From: a bacterium
GTDB lineage: Bacteria > Spirochaetota > UBA4802 > UBA5550
Reading direction: 5' to 3'
DNA length: 8,947 nucleotides
Assembly (NCBI GenBank): GCA_024224995.1
Contig: JAAENB010001154.1
Span: 1 to 8,947 of the forward strand
The notes under the pieces are model-generated. The model ran no database searches and was not told the origin of the DNA. It saw nothing but the letters and a program-made list of their open reading frames with translations. A program made the translations under genes and the position numbers. Within the stretch, counting starts at the first letter, position 1; each line of letters starts with the position of its first letter. Positions 1 to 6,377 of this stretch are shown here, one piece after another.

Positions 1-153
1 ACCAAAAAAAATCAAAAATATTATGATTTGTTTCATATTGTTTGTGTTTAAACTTTAAATGAAATAAATAATTTAACTAATAATAAATAAGTTGTGGACA
101 AAAATTGTGCTTAATACATCAATAAAAATCTGTAAAATAACTTAAAAACTTCC
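1..153. other. AT-rich non-coding leader
   Basis: This stretch is extremely A/T rich and has no open frame with a ribosome binding site or recognisable protein on either strand. It contains the palindrome GTTTAAAC and one near match to a DnaA box (TGTGGACAA at 93-101, one base from TGTGGATAA), but no cluster of such boxes. It most likely belongs to the intergenic region upstream of the SRPBCC gene, possibly with UP-element-like A/T tracts. No function can be assigned beyond that. Confidence 0.5.
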
Positions 154-186
154 TTGACATTTTCCCGGCCGAAAACACTGTTTAAC
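154..186 (+). promoter_or_regulatory. candidate promoter with embedded dyad
   Basis: A perfect -35 hexamer TTGACA lies at 154-159. The expected -10 position is poor: CACTGT at 176-181 has a 16-base spacer, and TTTAAC at 181-186 sits too far away. Between the hexamers a dyad, TTTTC-CCGGCC-GAAAA (160-175), occupies the spacer, where a repressor or activator site would be plausible. The location 30-60 bases before the SRPBCC start fits. The weak -10 with a spacer dyad would suit an activated promoter, but that is inference. Confidence 0.35.
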
Positions 187-202
187 GTAAAAAACAATGT
201 TT

Positions 203-206
203 GGAG
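203..206 (+). promoter_or_regulatory. ribosome binding site that sets the SRPBCC start
   Basis: GGAG at 203-206 lies six bases before the ATG at 213. The longer reading from TTG at 201 would place the ribosome binding site inside the coding region, so ATG 213 is preferred. Confidence 0.7.
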
Positions 207-212
207 AAAATT

Positions 213-665
213 ATGGCAATTAACAAAGATACTATTGAAATTAACAGGCCAATTAAAGAAGTTTTTGATTATAAAACAAACCCGGCATATTGGCCCAACT
301 ATCATCCACTCTCTGTTGAAGTGGGGCCGGAGCTCCAGGGACCTCCGGTAATTGGAACCGAATTTTATGAAGTGGTAAATGTTTTATCAATAAAGCAGCG
401 ATTCGAATGGAAAGTTGTTAAATATTCATCGCCAGGACTTTTTGAAATTGCCGGTTCCGTAAAAGGTTTTTTCGGCGGCGATGCCGTAATAACCTACACA
501 CTGGAAGAAAAGGGCGATAAAACCTTATTCACAAGACGCTTTGAAATAAAACGATATAATGCAATATTGAAATTTCTCGATTGGCTGATGATTAACCGGG
601 TAGCCGATTATGACGGCAAAAACGCCTTAAAAAATTTGAAAAAAATAATGGAAGAAAAATCTTAA
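213..665 (+). CDS. SRPBCC / polyketide cyclase-like protein
   Basis: The 150-residue product has the form of a START/Bet v1-like (SRPBCC) domain, a helix-grip fold with a deep hydrophobic cavity used by many proteins to bind lipids, polyketides or other hydrophobic ligands. The first strand is followed by the family-typical 'NRPIKEVFDY...PAYWPNYHP' stretch (about residues 11-31), then alternating beta strands (about 45-110) and a long C-terminal helix (about 114-148). There is no signal peptide or membrane segment, so it should be cytoplasmic. The length is normal for a single-domain member. ATG 213 was chosen because GGAG precedes it by six bases. A TTG twelve bases upstream is also in frame. 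It is a single gene, convergent with the minus-strand operon. The ligand and any enzymatic activity cannot be deduced. The fold call is solid; the function is open. Confidence 0.8.
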   Translation: MAINKDTIEINRPIKEVFDYKTNPAYWPNYHPLSVEVGPELQGPPVIGTEFYEVVNVLSIKQRFEWKVVKYSSPGLFEIAGSVKGFFGGDAVITYTLEEKGDKTLFTRRFEIKRYNAILKFLDWLMINRVADYDGKNALKNLKKIMEEKS

Positions 666-676
666 GTACAATATCC

Positions 677-700
677 AACCGGCAAAATCAATTGCCGGTT
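677..700. terminator. hairpin between convergent genes
   Basis: A perfect 9-bp inverted repeat, AACCGGCAA and TTGCCGGTT, with a six-base loop (686-691) sits in the 38-base gap between two converging stop codons. The position suits a bidirectional terminator. On the plus strand it is followed by only a weak pyrimidine run (CTCTTACTTCTT), and on the minus strand there is no U-tract, so intrinsic termination is plausible but not textbook. Confidence 0.5.
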
Positions 701-703
701 CTC

Positions 704-1408
704 TTACTTCTTCCACCCGTACAAGATAATACTTTTAGGAAAAAAATTATCGAAAAAGCGTTCTGCCTTTCTCATAAATTTCGAAGTAAGGGTCCGTATT
801 AAAAATCGGTGATAGGCTTTGGTAATGGGATGCTCGCTCAGGTGCAGCCCCACCACACTCCGAATAATCCACCATATTGTATGAAAGGAGTGACGAAAAT
901 CTACCGCGTATATTTCAAGACCGTTCTCCCGCATAATTTTAGCAAGCTTGCCGGGAAAATATTTCCGCACATGTCCGCCGGGAGAGGTAAAATATTCATA
1001 GGTTAAAACATCATAAATAGCTTCACTAAAATAGGTTGGAACCGTAATGGCAATCCTGCCATTCTTTTTCAAAACACGGACAAGCTCATTGCATGCCTTA
1101 AAATCATCGGGCACATGCTCCATAACTTCCGAACAAATAATCCGGTCAAAGGTTTCGTCCTTAAAGGGAAGATTGAGCGCGTCACCGGAGTGAACAATAA
1201 AACGGGAATCCTCATGAGACTCGCCCGCTTTCTGATCTTCCTTAAGCGCGAGCCTGGTCATTTTCAGGCTCTCTTCATCCAGGTCCATGCTGAACACGGA
1301 AGCACCTCTTCTGAGGTATTCGCGGGAATGCCTGCCAAAGCCGCACCCCGCATCTAAGGTAATATCTCCTTTTCTCACCTGGAGCTTTTCAAAATCAACG
1401 GTAAGCAT
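704..1408 (-). CDS. class I SAM-dependent methyltransferase
   Basis: This 234-residue protein is a Rossmann-fold methyltransferase of the Methyltransf_11 type that would transfer a methyl group from S-adenosylmethionine. Motif I is 'DAGCGFGR' (residues 19-26). An acidic residue at the end of the second strand (around D42, 'MDLDEE') should bind the ribose, 'GDALNLPF' (75-82) is the adenine-contacting region, and 'FDRIICSEVMEHVPD' (87-101) is the family's motif III area. A 'GHVRKYFPGKL' segment (145-155) resembles the substrate-side lid of related enzymes. The C-terminal 60 residues are aromatic and basic and could contact a membrane or lipid-linked acceptor. Its start overlaps the upstream glycosyltransferase by 14 bases and is preceded by a perfect AGGAGG, so it is probably co-translated with that gene. 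The acceptor is unknown. A methylated sugar or glycolipid fits the neighbours but is inference. Confidence 0.88.
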   Translation of the reverse strand: MLTVDFEKLQVRKGDITLDAGCGFGRHSREYLRRGASVFSMDLDEESLKMTRLALKEDQKAGESHEDSRFIVHSGDALNLPFKDETFDRIICSEVMEHVPDDFKACNELVRVLKKNGRIAITVPTYFSEAIYDVLTYEYFTSPGGHVRKYFPGKLAKIMRENGLEIYAVDFRHSFHTIWWIIRSVVGLHLSEHPITKAYHRFLIRTLTSKFMRKAERFFDNFFPKSIILYGWKK

Positions 1409-2633
1409 TCACTGCCTCCTGGTAGGAATCAACCATCTGCTTTGCAGCGTTCTCCCAGGTAAAAACATCAAGAACTCTTTTCCGGGCAGCTTTCCCCATT
1501 CTATCCCGCTCAACAGGATTCTCAACCAGATAATCAATACCATCGGCTATAGCCTGGGCGTCCCTGGGCGGAACCAGATACCCGGTTTTCAGGTGCTCTC
1601 CTACAACCTCGGGCAGCGCACCGCCGGTTGATGAAATTACCGGAACCTCGCACGCCATTGCTTCGGCAGCGGGAAAACCGAATCCTTCATACAGGGAAGG
1701 AGCTACGGCAATTTCCGTTTGGGAGTAAAGCTCAACTAAGGTTTCAATAGGGATCTTCCCGGTAAAAGTAACCCGGTCATTTACCCCGAATTTTTCAATC
1801 CACCGGGGAACATAATTCCTGTTTGGAGCGCCGCCGTCCACTATTGTCAAATGGACCTTGTTCTTTGTGAGGCTGATTGCCCGTAACAGGTAGGCTATCC
1901 CTTTTTTCCGGTCTTCAACATTCCCCACAAAAAGAACACTATTTTTCTTCTTCTTCGCTCCCCGTATGGGATAGAAAATTGAAGTATCCATTCCATTATA
2001 TACAACACCCATTTTATGATGCGGAACACCAAAGGCTTTATTTATTTCCACGGCAGAATCATGGGAAACAGTAATAATTTTATCCATCCGGTTTGCCACA
2101 ATCTTCTGCATAAGAAGAGGATAATACAGAACTCTTTTAAATTTTAACCGGAAATCGGAAGGATATTCAAACCAGGTAGACCGGTCTATGGAAAGAGGGT
2201 GATGAATTGTTGATACAAAGGGAACTCCCAGTTTCTTAATGAGCAGGAAGCCATATCCAAGGCATTGATTGTCGTGAATAATATCGAACTTATGTATCTT
2301 TAACAGTTCCTTCAGCTTTCTGAAAACCCTCACAGAAAAGGTCTCAATTTCGGGAAAGATGCCAAATCGTGATGCCACAAACTCATAAAAATTTAAGGGC
2401 TGCAAGGTCGCGAAAGGTTTATGAGGTTTAATAAAATTTTTCTTATTATTAAAATAATTATGATTACTAATCCGGTGTATTATAACCCCCTCTTCTTCAT
2501 ACGGATAGGGAGGCCCAACAATAACATGAACTTCATGTCCCAGTTTAACCAGTTCCCGGGCAAGGTACATCAGGTATATACCCTGGCCGCCGCAATAGGG
2601 ATTACCCCGGTAACTCAAAAGGCAAATTTTCAT
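1395..2633 (-). CDS. GT4-family glycosyltransferase (second of tandem pair)
   Basis: The 412-residue product is a GT-B fold retaining glycosyltransferase of family GT4. The N-terminal acceptor domain opens with 'YRGNPYCGGQGIY' (residues 8-20), whose Gly-Gly-Gln-Gly loop is the usual phosphate/donor-contacting glycine loop. The C-terminal donor domain has 'VGNVEDRKKG' (236-245) and the E-x7-E signature with glutamates 316 and 324 in 'YEGFGFPAAEAMACE'. There is no signal peptide or membrane helix, so it should act at the cytoplasmic face. It probably uses a nucleotide-sugar donor; donor and acceptor are unknown. The start ATG overlaps the preceding stop in an ATGA arrangement, with AGGAG six bases upstream at 2640-2644. 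It is a clear paralogue of the gene just upstream: both open with MK, share most of the first 44 residues, and have the catalytic motifs at identical residue numbers. Confidence 0.92.
   Translation of the reverse strand: MKICLLSYRGNPYCGGQGIYLMYLARELVKLGHEVHVIVGPPYPYEEEGVIIHRISNHNYFNNKKNFIKPHKPFATLQPLNFYEFVASRFGIFPEIETFSVRVFRKLKELLKIHKFDIIHDNQCLGYGFLLIKKLGVPFVSTIHHPLSIDRSTWFEYPSDFRLKFKRVLYYPLLMQKIVANRMDKIITVSHDSAVEINKAFGVPHHKMGVVYNGMDTSIFYPIRGAKKKKNSVLFVGNVEDRKKGIAYLLRAISLTKNKVHLTIVDGGAPNRNYVPRWIEKFGVNDRVTFTGKIPIETLVELYSQTEIAVAPSLYEGFGFPAAEAMACEVPVISSTGGALPEVVGEHLKTGYLVPPRDAQAIADGIDYLVENPVERDRMGKAARKRVLDVFTWENAAKQMVDSYQEAVNAYR
1415..1420 (-). promoter_or_regulatory. strong internal ribosome binding site
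   Basis: Read on the minus strand this is AGGAGG, six bases before the methyltransferase ATG at 1408. It lies inside the end of the upstream glycosyltransferase gene. It fixes the start and shows that the 14-base overlap is real. Confidence 0.8.
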
Positions 2634-3871
2634 TTTTTACTCCTATATTCTTTAATGACATCTTTATACACATTCAGTGTATTTTGAGCGGCAACAGGCC
2701 AGGCAAAATTCTCCCGGGACCATATTCTGCCTTTCTTACCCATTTTCTCTCTCAGTTTTTTATCTTTTAATAACGTTAAAATTGCGTCTTTTAAAGCTGC
2801 CGGATCTTTTGGCGGCACCAGGATACCGCATTCCTCGTTCACGACTTCTTTTAGTGCTCCGGCGGCAGTAGCAACAACAGGTGTTTCACAGGCCATTGCT
2901 TCGGCAGCAGGCAGGCCAAAGCCTTCATATAATGACGACATCACCAGGATGGTTTTCCTGCTGTAGAGGCTTACCAGGGTATCGTAATCGACTTTCCCGG
3001 TAAAGGTTACCCGGTTTTCAAGACCCAGTTTTTTTATTCGCCCACCGGCTATTTCTTTATAAGGCGGACCAACATCTACGATAGTCAAGGTAATGTATTC
3101 GGGAAGCATGGAAAGAGCTTCCAGTAAGTAAATAATTCCTTTTTTCCGGTCTTCGGCATTCCCAACAAACAAAAGAGCGTTTTCCTCTCTCTTTTCCCCG
3201 GTATTTCGAAAAAGCTCTACATCCATACCATTATATACCACGGAAAGTTTCTCTTTCTTGACCCCAAAAGCGCTATTCAGTTCGTCAACTCCTTCTTCAA
3301 AGGAAGTAATTACCCTGTTTAACCGGTTAATAATAAACCGCTGCATGGTCAAGGGGTAAAACAGGATGGTGGCGATCTTTTCCCAGAATGTCCGTTTCAT
3401 TGCCATGTCCGCATCCATATCACGCGTTAATGGATGATGGACTGTTGTAACCATAGGAATTCCATAGCCCTTCATGGGAAACATTCCCCATCCCAGAGTT
3501 TGAACATCATGAATAAGGTCATATCTTTTCTTTTTTAAGAGTTTTCTCATTAAGAAAAAAGATTTCAAACTGAAGACTTCCATTTCGGGAAATATATGAA
3601 GACGGGTTAATACATAGTCAAAAAAATGCCAGGGGGAATATATTTTTTTCAATTTTTCCGGCGGCATTTGAAAAGTGCGTATGGCCCACATATTAAGATT
3701 CTCAATTTTATAGACAGTGGCCCATTCTTCAAGCGGATCAGGATAGGGAGGCCCAACAATAACATCAACTTCAACACCCAGTTTAGCGAGCTCCCTGGTT
3801 AAATTAAAGATATATATCCCCTGGCCGCCGCAATAAGGATTACCTCTATATCCGAGCAATAATACTTTCAT
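2630..3871 (-). CDS. GT4-family glycosyltransferase (first of tandem pair)
   Basis: This 413-residue GT-B glycosyltransferase has the N-terminal 'YRGNPYCGGQGIY' glycine loop (residues 8-20), a conserved 'TTVHHPLTRD' region (142-151), 'VYNGMD' (212-217), 'VGNAEDRKKG' (236-245) and the GT4 E-x7-E motif at E316 and E324. All expected donor-site elements are present, so it should be active. It would add a sugar to a lipid-linked or soluble acceptor in the cytoplasm. It overlaps the next glycosyltransferase by four bases and follows the membrane-protein gene by 36 bases, with no terminator in that gap. Its start lacks a good Shine-Dalgarno sequence, but it aligns exactly with the paralogue's N-terminus. 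Divergence between the paralogues is greatest around residues 45-80, in the acceptor domain, which suggests that the two add sugars to different acceptors in one chain. Confidence 0.92.
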   Translation of the reverse strand: MKVLLLGYRGNPYCGGQGIYIFNLTRELAKLGVEVDVIVGPPYPDPLEEWATVYKIENLNMWAIRTFQMPPEKLKKIYSPWHFFDYVLTRLHIFPEMEVFSLKSFFLMRKLLKKKRYDLIHDVQTLGWGMFPMKGYGIPMVTTVHHPLTRDMDADMAMKRTFWEKIATILFYPLTMQRFIINRLNRVITSFEEGVDELNSAFGVKKEKLSVVYNGMDVELFRNTGEKREENALLFVGNAEDRKKGIIYLLEALSMLPEYITLTIVDVGPPYKEIAGGRIKKLGLENRVTFTGKVDYDTLVSLYSRKTILVMSSLYEGFGLPAAEAMACETPVVATAAGALKEVVNEECGILVPPKDPAALKDAILTLLKDKKLREKMGKKGRIWSRENFAWPVAAQNTLNVYKDVIKEYRSKK

Positions 3872-3907
3872 GTTTTACTGCGATAACAAGCGCATTAAAA
3901 ACCGGGA

Positions 3908-4363
3908 CTAAGCTTCTTCTTCGGGAAGAGTCGCTCTTGTTGTAAGTATCGCTATGCCGACCCACAAAACGGCGCCCAGTATCACAAAGGATATTATGGC
4001 GGCTGGAACAGCTAAAGCCCAATAGCTCTTAATATATATCCCGTAAACCAGTGCTGCTGCGATAGCAAGAGTTAATAAACAAAGAAAAAATGCTTTAAGT
4101 TTTGATAAATCTTTCTTTTCTACTATTTCCGGCATCGGAGGTACCACCTTTATTGTTAAAATTGTATAGCCTATCCAGAAACCGGTTCCTATTACAAAAA
4201 ATGAAACCAGGAATATAGGTGTGGCAAGAGCAGACAATGTATAATTATTTAAATTAGTTACATCGCCTCCATGATCAATAGCAAACACAGAATAAGCGAA
4301 TAATCCGCCTAACACAAGCGCTGCTAAAACAGCAATAAATCCCAAAAATTTTGCTCTTGGCAT
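3908..4363 (-). CDS. four-helix membrane protein with internal duplication
   Basis: I do not recognise a family for this 151-residue protein. It shows four hydrophobic segments (about residues 7-28, 45-71, 91-111 and 114-141), a charged connector 'EIVEKKDLSKLK' (79-90) and an acidic C-terminus. Residues 45-72 and 116-143 align without gaps at an offset of 71: both begin with ALA-x-P, continue with SF, share G-x-x-x-W-x-G, and end in x-I-L-T followed by x-K/R. The protein therefore looks like a tandem duplication of a two-helix unit. The start at 4363 has a weak AAGG nine bases upstream. It is probably the first gene of the minus-strand operon with the glycosyltransferases and methyltransferase, so a role at the membrane in that pathway is possible. 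Its position is the only evidence for that. Confidence 0.75.
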   Translation of the reverse strand: MPRAKFLGFIAVLAALVLGGLFAYSVFAIDHGGDVTNLNNYTLSALATPIFLVSFFVIGTGFWIGYTILTIKVVPPMPEIVEKKDLSKLKAFFLCLLTLAIAAALVYGIYIKSYWALAVPAAIISFVILGAVLWVGIAILTTRATLPEEEA

Positions 4364-4416
4364 TGGAATGAACCTTCAAAATTAAAAATATAGTGTCGAA
4401 ATAAATATGAGATACC

Positions 4417-4435
4417 TGTTTACCCTCCGTAAACA
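4417..4435. promoter_or_regulatory. perfect 7-bp dyad, possible operator
   Basis: TGTTTAC and GTAAACA flank a five-base CCTCC centre in the divergent intergenic region, about 54 bases upstream of the membrane-protein start. The symmetric arms and short spacer look like a binding site for a dimeric regulator; as RNA it would form only a small hairpin. No regulator gene is nearby. The regulatory role is inferred from shape and position only. Confidence 0.35.
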
Positions 4436-4534
4436 ACCATCACACATTCATTAAAACACAGGGCATAACAGTAAAACCTGCTACACTCTTTATAAGTTAT
4501 TATTTATGGACAAACATTAGTTTTAAAGCCATTA

Positions 4535-4562
4535 TTGTCAACATAATTAATCAGGTTATAAA
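4535..4562 (+). promoter_or_regulatory. candidate sigma70-type promoter for the STAS gene
   Basis: TTGTCA (4535-4540) and TATAAA (4557-4562) are separated by 16 bases. This would start transcription near 4569 and give a leader of about 60 bases. A second, closer candidate is TTGACG (4594-4599) with TATAAA (4615-4620) and a short 15-base spacer; its start point would almost coincide with the ATG at 4630. The DNA is AT-rich, so chance matches are likely. Confidence 0.4.
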
Positions 4563-4629
4563 AATTTAGAAAAGCTGTATGATAAAAAGTAACTTGACGA
4601 AATAACATAACTTTTATAAAGTAAAAATA

Positions 4630-4962
4630 ATGAAAATATCAACCAACCAAAACAACAACTATACAACCGTTAACGTAAAAGGGGCTCTTTCCGTAGAGTT
4701 TTTGCATATTTTTGAAAGTTCATTGCGCAAGGCATCAAACGATAAAAAGCATACTCTTGTGAATCTTTCCCAGGTCTCATTCCTTGATAGTTCGGCGCTG
4801 GGAGTCATTATAATGCATCACCGAAAACTCAATAGAGACGACAAAAAGCTCATTTTAATAGATGTTCCTTATGATATTAGCCAGTTGTTTTCTATTACGG
4901 GACTTTCAAAACGCATTCCAATAGTAAACAGTATGCACGAAGCCATAGAAACGATTAATTAG
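4630..4962 (+). CDS. STAS-domain anti-sigma-factor antagonist (SpoIIAA-like)
   Basis: This single STAS domain of 110 residues matches the usual length of SpoIIAA/RsbV-type proteins. Such proteins bind a switch kinase/anti-sigma factor and release the sigma factor, and they are inactivated by serine phosphorylation. The diagnostic segment is 'LSQVSFLDSSALGVII' (46-61). By alignment with SpoIIAA, Ser55 (the second serine after Asp53) is the expected phosphorylation site. A final beta-alpha unit, 'LFSITGL...AIETIN', completes the fold. No partner kinase, phosphatase or sigma factor is encoded in the window, so it is an orphan here and its target is unknown. The start has no Shine-Dalgarno sequence, and its upstream context is all A/T. 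Pth follows after 55 bases and may be co-transcribed. Confidence 0.9.
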   Translation: MKISTNQNNNYTTVNVKGALSVEFLHIFESSLRKASNDKKHTLVNLSQVSFLDSSALGVIIMHHRKLNRDDKKLILIDVPYDISQLFSITGLSKRIPIVNSMHEAIETIN

Positions 4963-5017
4963 TTCCATACACCGGCGCGCAATCAGCATCCCACTATTAT
5001 CCGGAGAATAATTAAAT

Positions 5018-5548
5018 ATGAAAATCATAGCATTCCTTGGCAACCCGGGGAAAAAATATACCAGGACACGGCACAATATCGGCTTTATAATAGGTGAATA
5101 CTTTACCAAAGAATACCGCATACAAACAGGGCAAAAATCATTTTCATCAAAGAACGGGACCGCCAAAATAGAAGGTGCTGATATTTTGGTTATGTTTCCC
5201 CAGAAATACATGAATACCAGCGGTTTATCCATACAAAAAGCTCTTGGTTTTTATAAAGAAAAGCCGGAAAATCTCATTGTTGTTCATGATGAAATAGAGC
5301 TCTCATTTGGAGACGTAAGAACCAAATTCGGCGGAGGGCACAAAGGTCATAACGGGCTGCGTTCCATTATACAGGAAACAGGATCTCCCGATTTCCACCG
5401 GATCAGGTTTGGCGTTGGAAGGCCGGAAAACCCCAATATTCCTGTTGCCGATTACGTTTTAAATAATTTTACCGGCGAAGAACTGAACCGGATCGAAGAA
5501 ATGGCTTCTGACGTTGTGGCAGCCATTGTTTCGTTGGTTGTTGCGTAG
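5018..5548 (+). CDS. pth: peptidyl-tRNA hydrolase
   Basis: Pth cleaves the ester bond of peptidyl-tRNAs that drop off the ribosome, recycling tRNA in the cytoplasm; it is usually essential. The N-terminus 'FLGNPGKKYTRTRHNIGF' is diagnostic. The active-site residues correspond to the Escherichia coli set: Asn9, catalytic His19, Asn66 in 'YMNTSG', Asp91 in 'VHDE', and Asn112 in 'GHKGHNGLRS'. GGAG at 5003-5006 precedes the start, with 11 bases between. The 176 residues are somewhat short for the family (commonly about 185-195). The protein ends at '...VSLVVA', where homologues normally continue with a short segment before the terminus, and the stop codon falls at the edge of a hairpin loop (5534-5565). 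The core is intact, so activity is expected. The shortened tail may be natural or caused by a 3' end rearrangement. Confidence 0.95.
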   Translation: MKIIAFLGNPGKKYTRTRHNIGFIIGEYFTKEYRIQTGQKSFSSKNGTAKIEGADILVMFPQKYMNTSGLSIQKALGFYKEKPENLIVVHDEIELSFGDVRTKFGGGHKGHNGLRSIIQETGSPDFHRIRFGVGRPENPNIPVADYVLNNFTGEELNRIEEMASDVVAAIVSLVVA

Positions 5549-5565
5549 GGACACGCAGCAACCAA
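5534..5565. terminator. 13-bp hairpin spanning the pth stop codon
   Basis: The left arm at 5534-5546 and right arm at 5553-5565 pair over 13 bp with one G-U wobble, around a six-base loop AGGGAC that contains the last two bases of the TAG stop. After the hairpin comes an A-run and then TCATTTTCTG, so there is no immediate U-tract. It could end the pth transcript, stabilise its 3' end, or be a remnant of a short palindromic repeat. Terminator is the best label, but it is uncertain. Confidence 0.45.
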
Positions 5566-5654
5566 AAAATCATTTTCTGCTTGTAAAATAAATAATTTAT
5601 ATTAAACTGGGCGGGAATATTACACTATAGGCAGGGTCCGGACTTTATGGGCCC

Positions 5655-5659
5655 GGAGG
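5655..5659 (+). promoter_or_regulatory. ribosome binding site of xpaC, possibly masked
   Basis: GGAGG at 5655-5659 lies nine bases before ATG 5669. Just upstream, GGGTCC (from about 5634) can pair with GGGCCC (5649-5654) through one G-U pair, or TCCGG can pair with CCGGA, which would overlap the ribosome binding site. A weak leader hairpin could therefore modulate translation, but pairing is short. Confidence 0.4.
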
Positions 5660-5668
5660 TTTTAGACA

Positions 5669-6295
5669 ATGTTGAAATTTATTTTCTCTTTAATTACAGG
5701 CAGTGGGGCGTTTATACTGGTCAATTTGTTCGCAGGATTCTGGATATCCTCTTTATCTGCCTTAGCCGCTTTTGTTATATCCTGGCGTATTTTTAAAGCC
5801 ATACAATTAAAATTAAAAGACAGGGCAGAGAACATTAAAAAACCCGGAACAACCAAAACTACGGGAAAAAAGGGACCAAATTCAGCGGAAGCGGCAAAAG
5901 TCGCGGATGCAGGCATAAAACGTTTACAGGGAATAAGGAACCAGACCCAAAAAATACAAAAACATGACGTTGCGCTTAAGATCCAGGATATTTGCAAAGT
6001 TGGTGTTGAAATATTTAATGACATCAGAGACAATCCCGATGATCTCAAAAAAGCAAAACAATTCATCAATTATTACATGGAAACCACGGAAAAAATCGTA
6101 ACCCAGTATGTGGAATTATCAAACAAAAAAGATATAACACCGGAAATAAAGAAAACTCTGGGAAAAGTGGAAGATCTTCTTGACACGGTAAAGAAGACTT
6201 TCGACAAACAGATGGCAAACCTGCTTGAAGATGACTTACTGGATCTTGACGTTGAAATAAAGGTTTTAAAAAGTACAATGGAAATGGATGGATAA
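5669..6295 (+). CDS. xpaC: XpaC family membrane-anchored protein
   Basis: The 208-residue product matches the XpaC family, annotated in databases as '5-bromo-4-chloroindolyl phosphate hydrolysis protein'. That name comes from a phenotype; no hydrolase active site is visible here. Two hydrophobic segments (about 3-22 and 24-42) anchor the N-terminus, followed by a basic Lys/Thr-rich linker (48-70) and an alpha-helical cytoplasmic domain. Family hallmarks are 'FINYYMETTEKIV' (132-144) and the acidic 'LLEDDLLDLDVEI' (185-197) near the C-terminus. The start is supported by GGAGG. The TelA gene follows after 82 bases, the same order as xpaC-yaaN of Bacillus subtilis, which points to a joint role at the membrane. 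The molecular function of the family is not established; a partner or adaptor for TelA is a reasonable inference. Confidence 0.85.
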   Translation: MLKFIFSLITGSGAFILVNLFAGFWISSLSALAAFVISWRIFKAIQLKLKDRAENIKKPGTTKTTGKKGPNSAEAAKVADAGIKRLQGIRNQTQKIQKHDVALKIQDICKVGVEIFNDIRDNPDDLKKAKQFINYYMETTEKIVTQYVELSNKKDITPEIKKTLGKVEDLLDTVKKTFDKQMANLLEDDLLDLDVEIKVLKSTMEMDG

Positions 6296-6377
6296 TACTA
6301 TCAAAAATATAATAAGTATGAATATAACTCGAAAAGAATCAATTTATTTAATCAATAATTAATAATGGAGGCTAAAA
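6296..6377 (+). other. AT-rich xpaC-telA spacer
   Basis: This 82-base spacer is strongly A/T rich and ends in GGAGG (6367-6371), six bases before the telA start. I see no hairpin terminator, so read-through from xpaC to telA is likely. TATAAT-like strings are abundant in this DNA, and a separate telA promoter cannot be excluded. Confidence 0.4.

Noticed and set aside
93..101. DnaA-box-like TGTGGACAA in AT-rich DNA, suggesting a replication origin
   Set aside because: It is a single near match with one mismatch; no clustered boxes, and no dnaA, dnaN or other origin-linked gene nearby.
201..212. TTG start giving a SRPBCC protein four residues longer
   Set aside because: The TTG overlaps the GGAG that correctly precedes ATG 213, and nothing suitable precedes the TTG.
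809..1631. Plus-strand open frames opposite the methyltransferase and glycosyltransferase genes
   Set aside because: They have no ribosome binding sites or family-like features and lie antisense to genes with clear motifs; they are coding shadows.
4906..5232. Minus-strand open frame across the STAS end and pth start
   Set aside because: It is antisense to two confident genes and has no recognisable domain.
5549..5600. Frameshift that would restore the Pth C-terminus
   Set aside because: Translation of the other two frames past the stop gives no stretch resembling a Pth tail.
5662..6278. Minus-strand open frames opposite xpaC
   Set aside because: The plus-strand XpaC assignment with GGAGG and family motifs explains this region fully.
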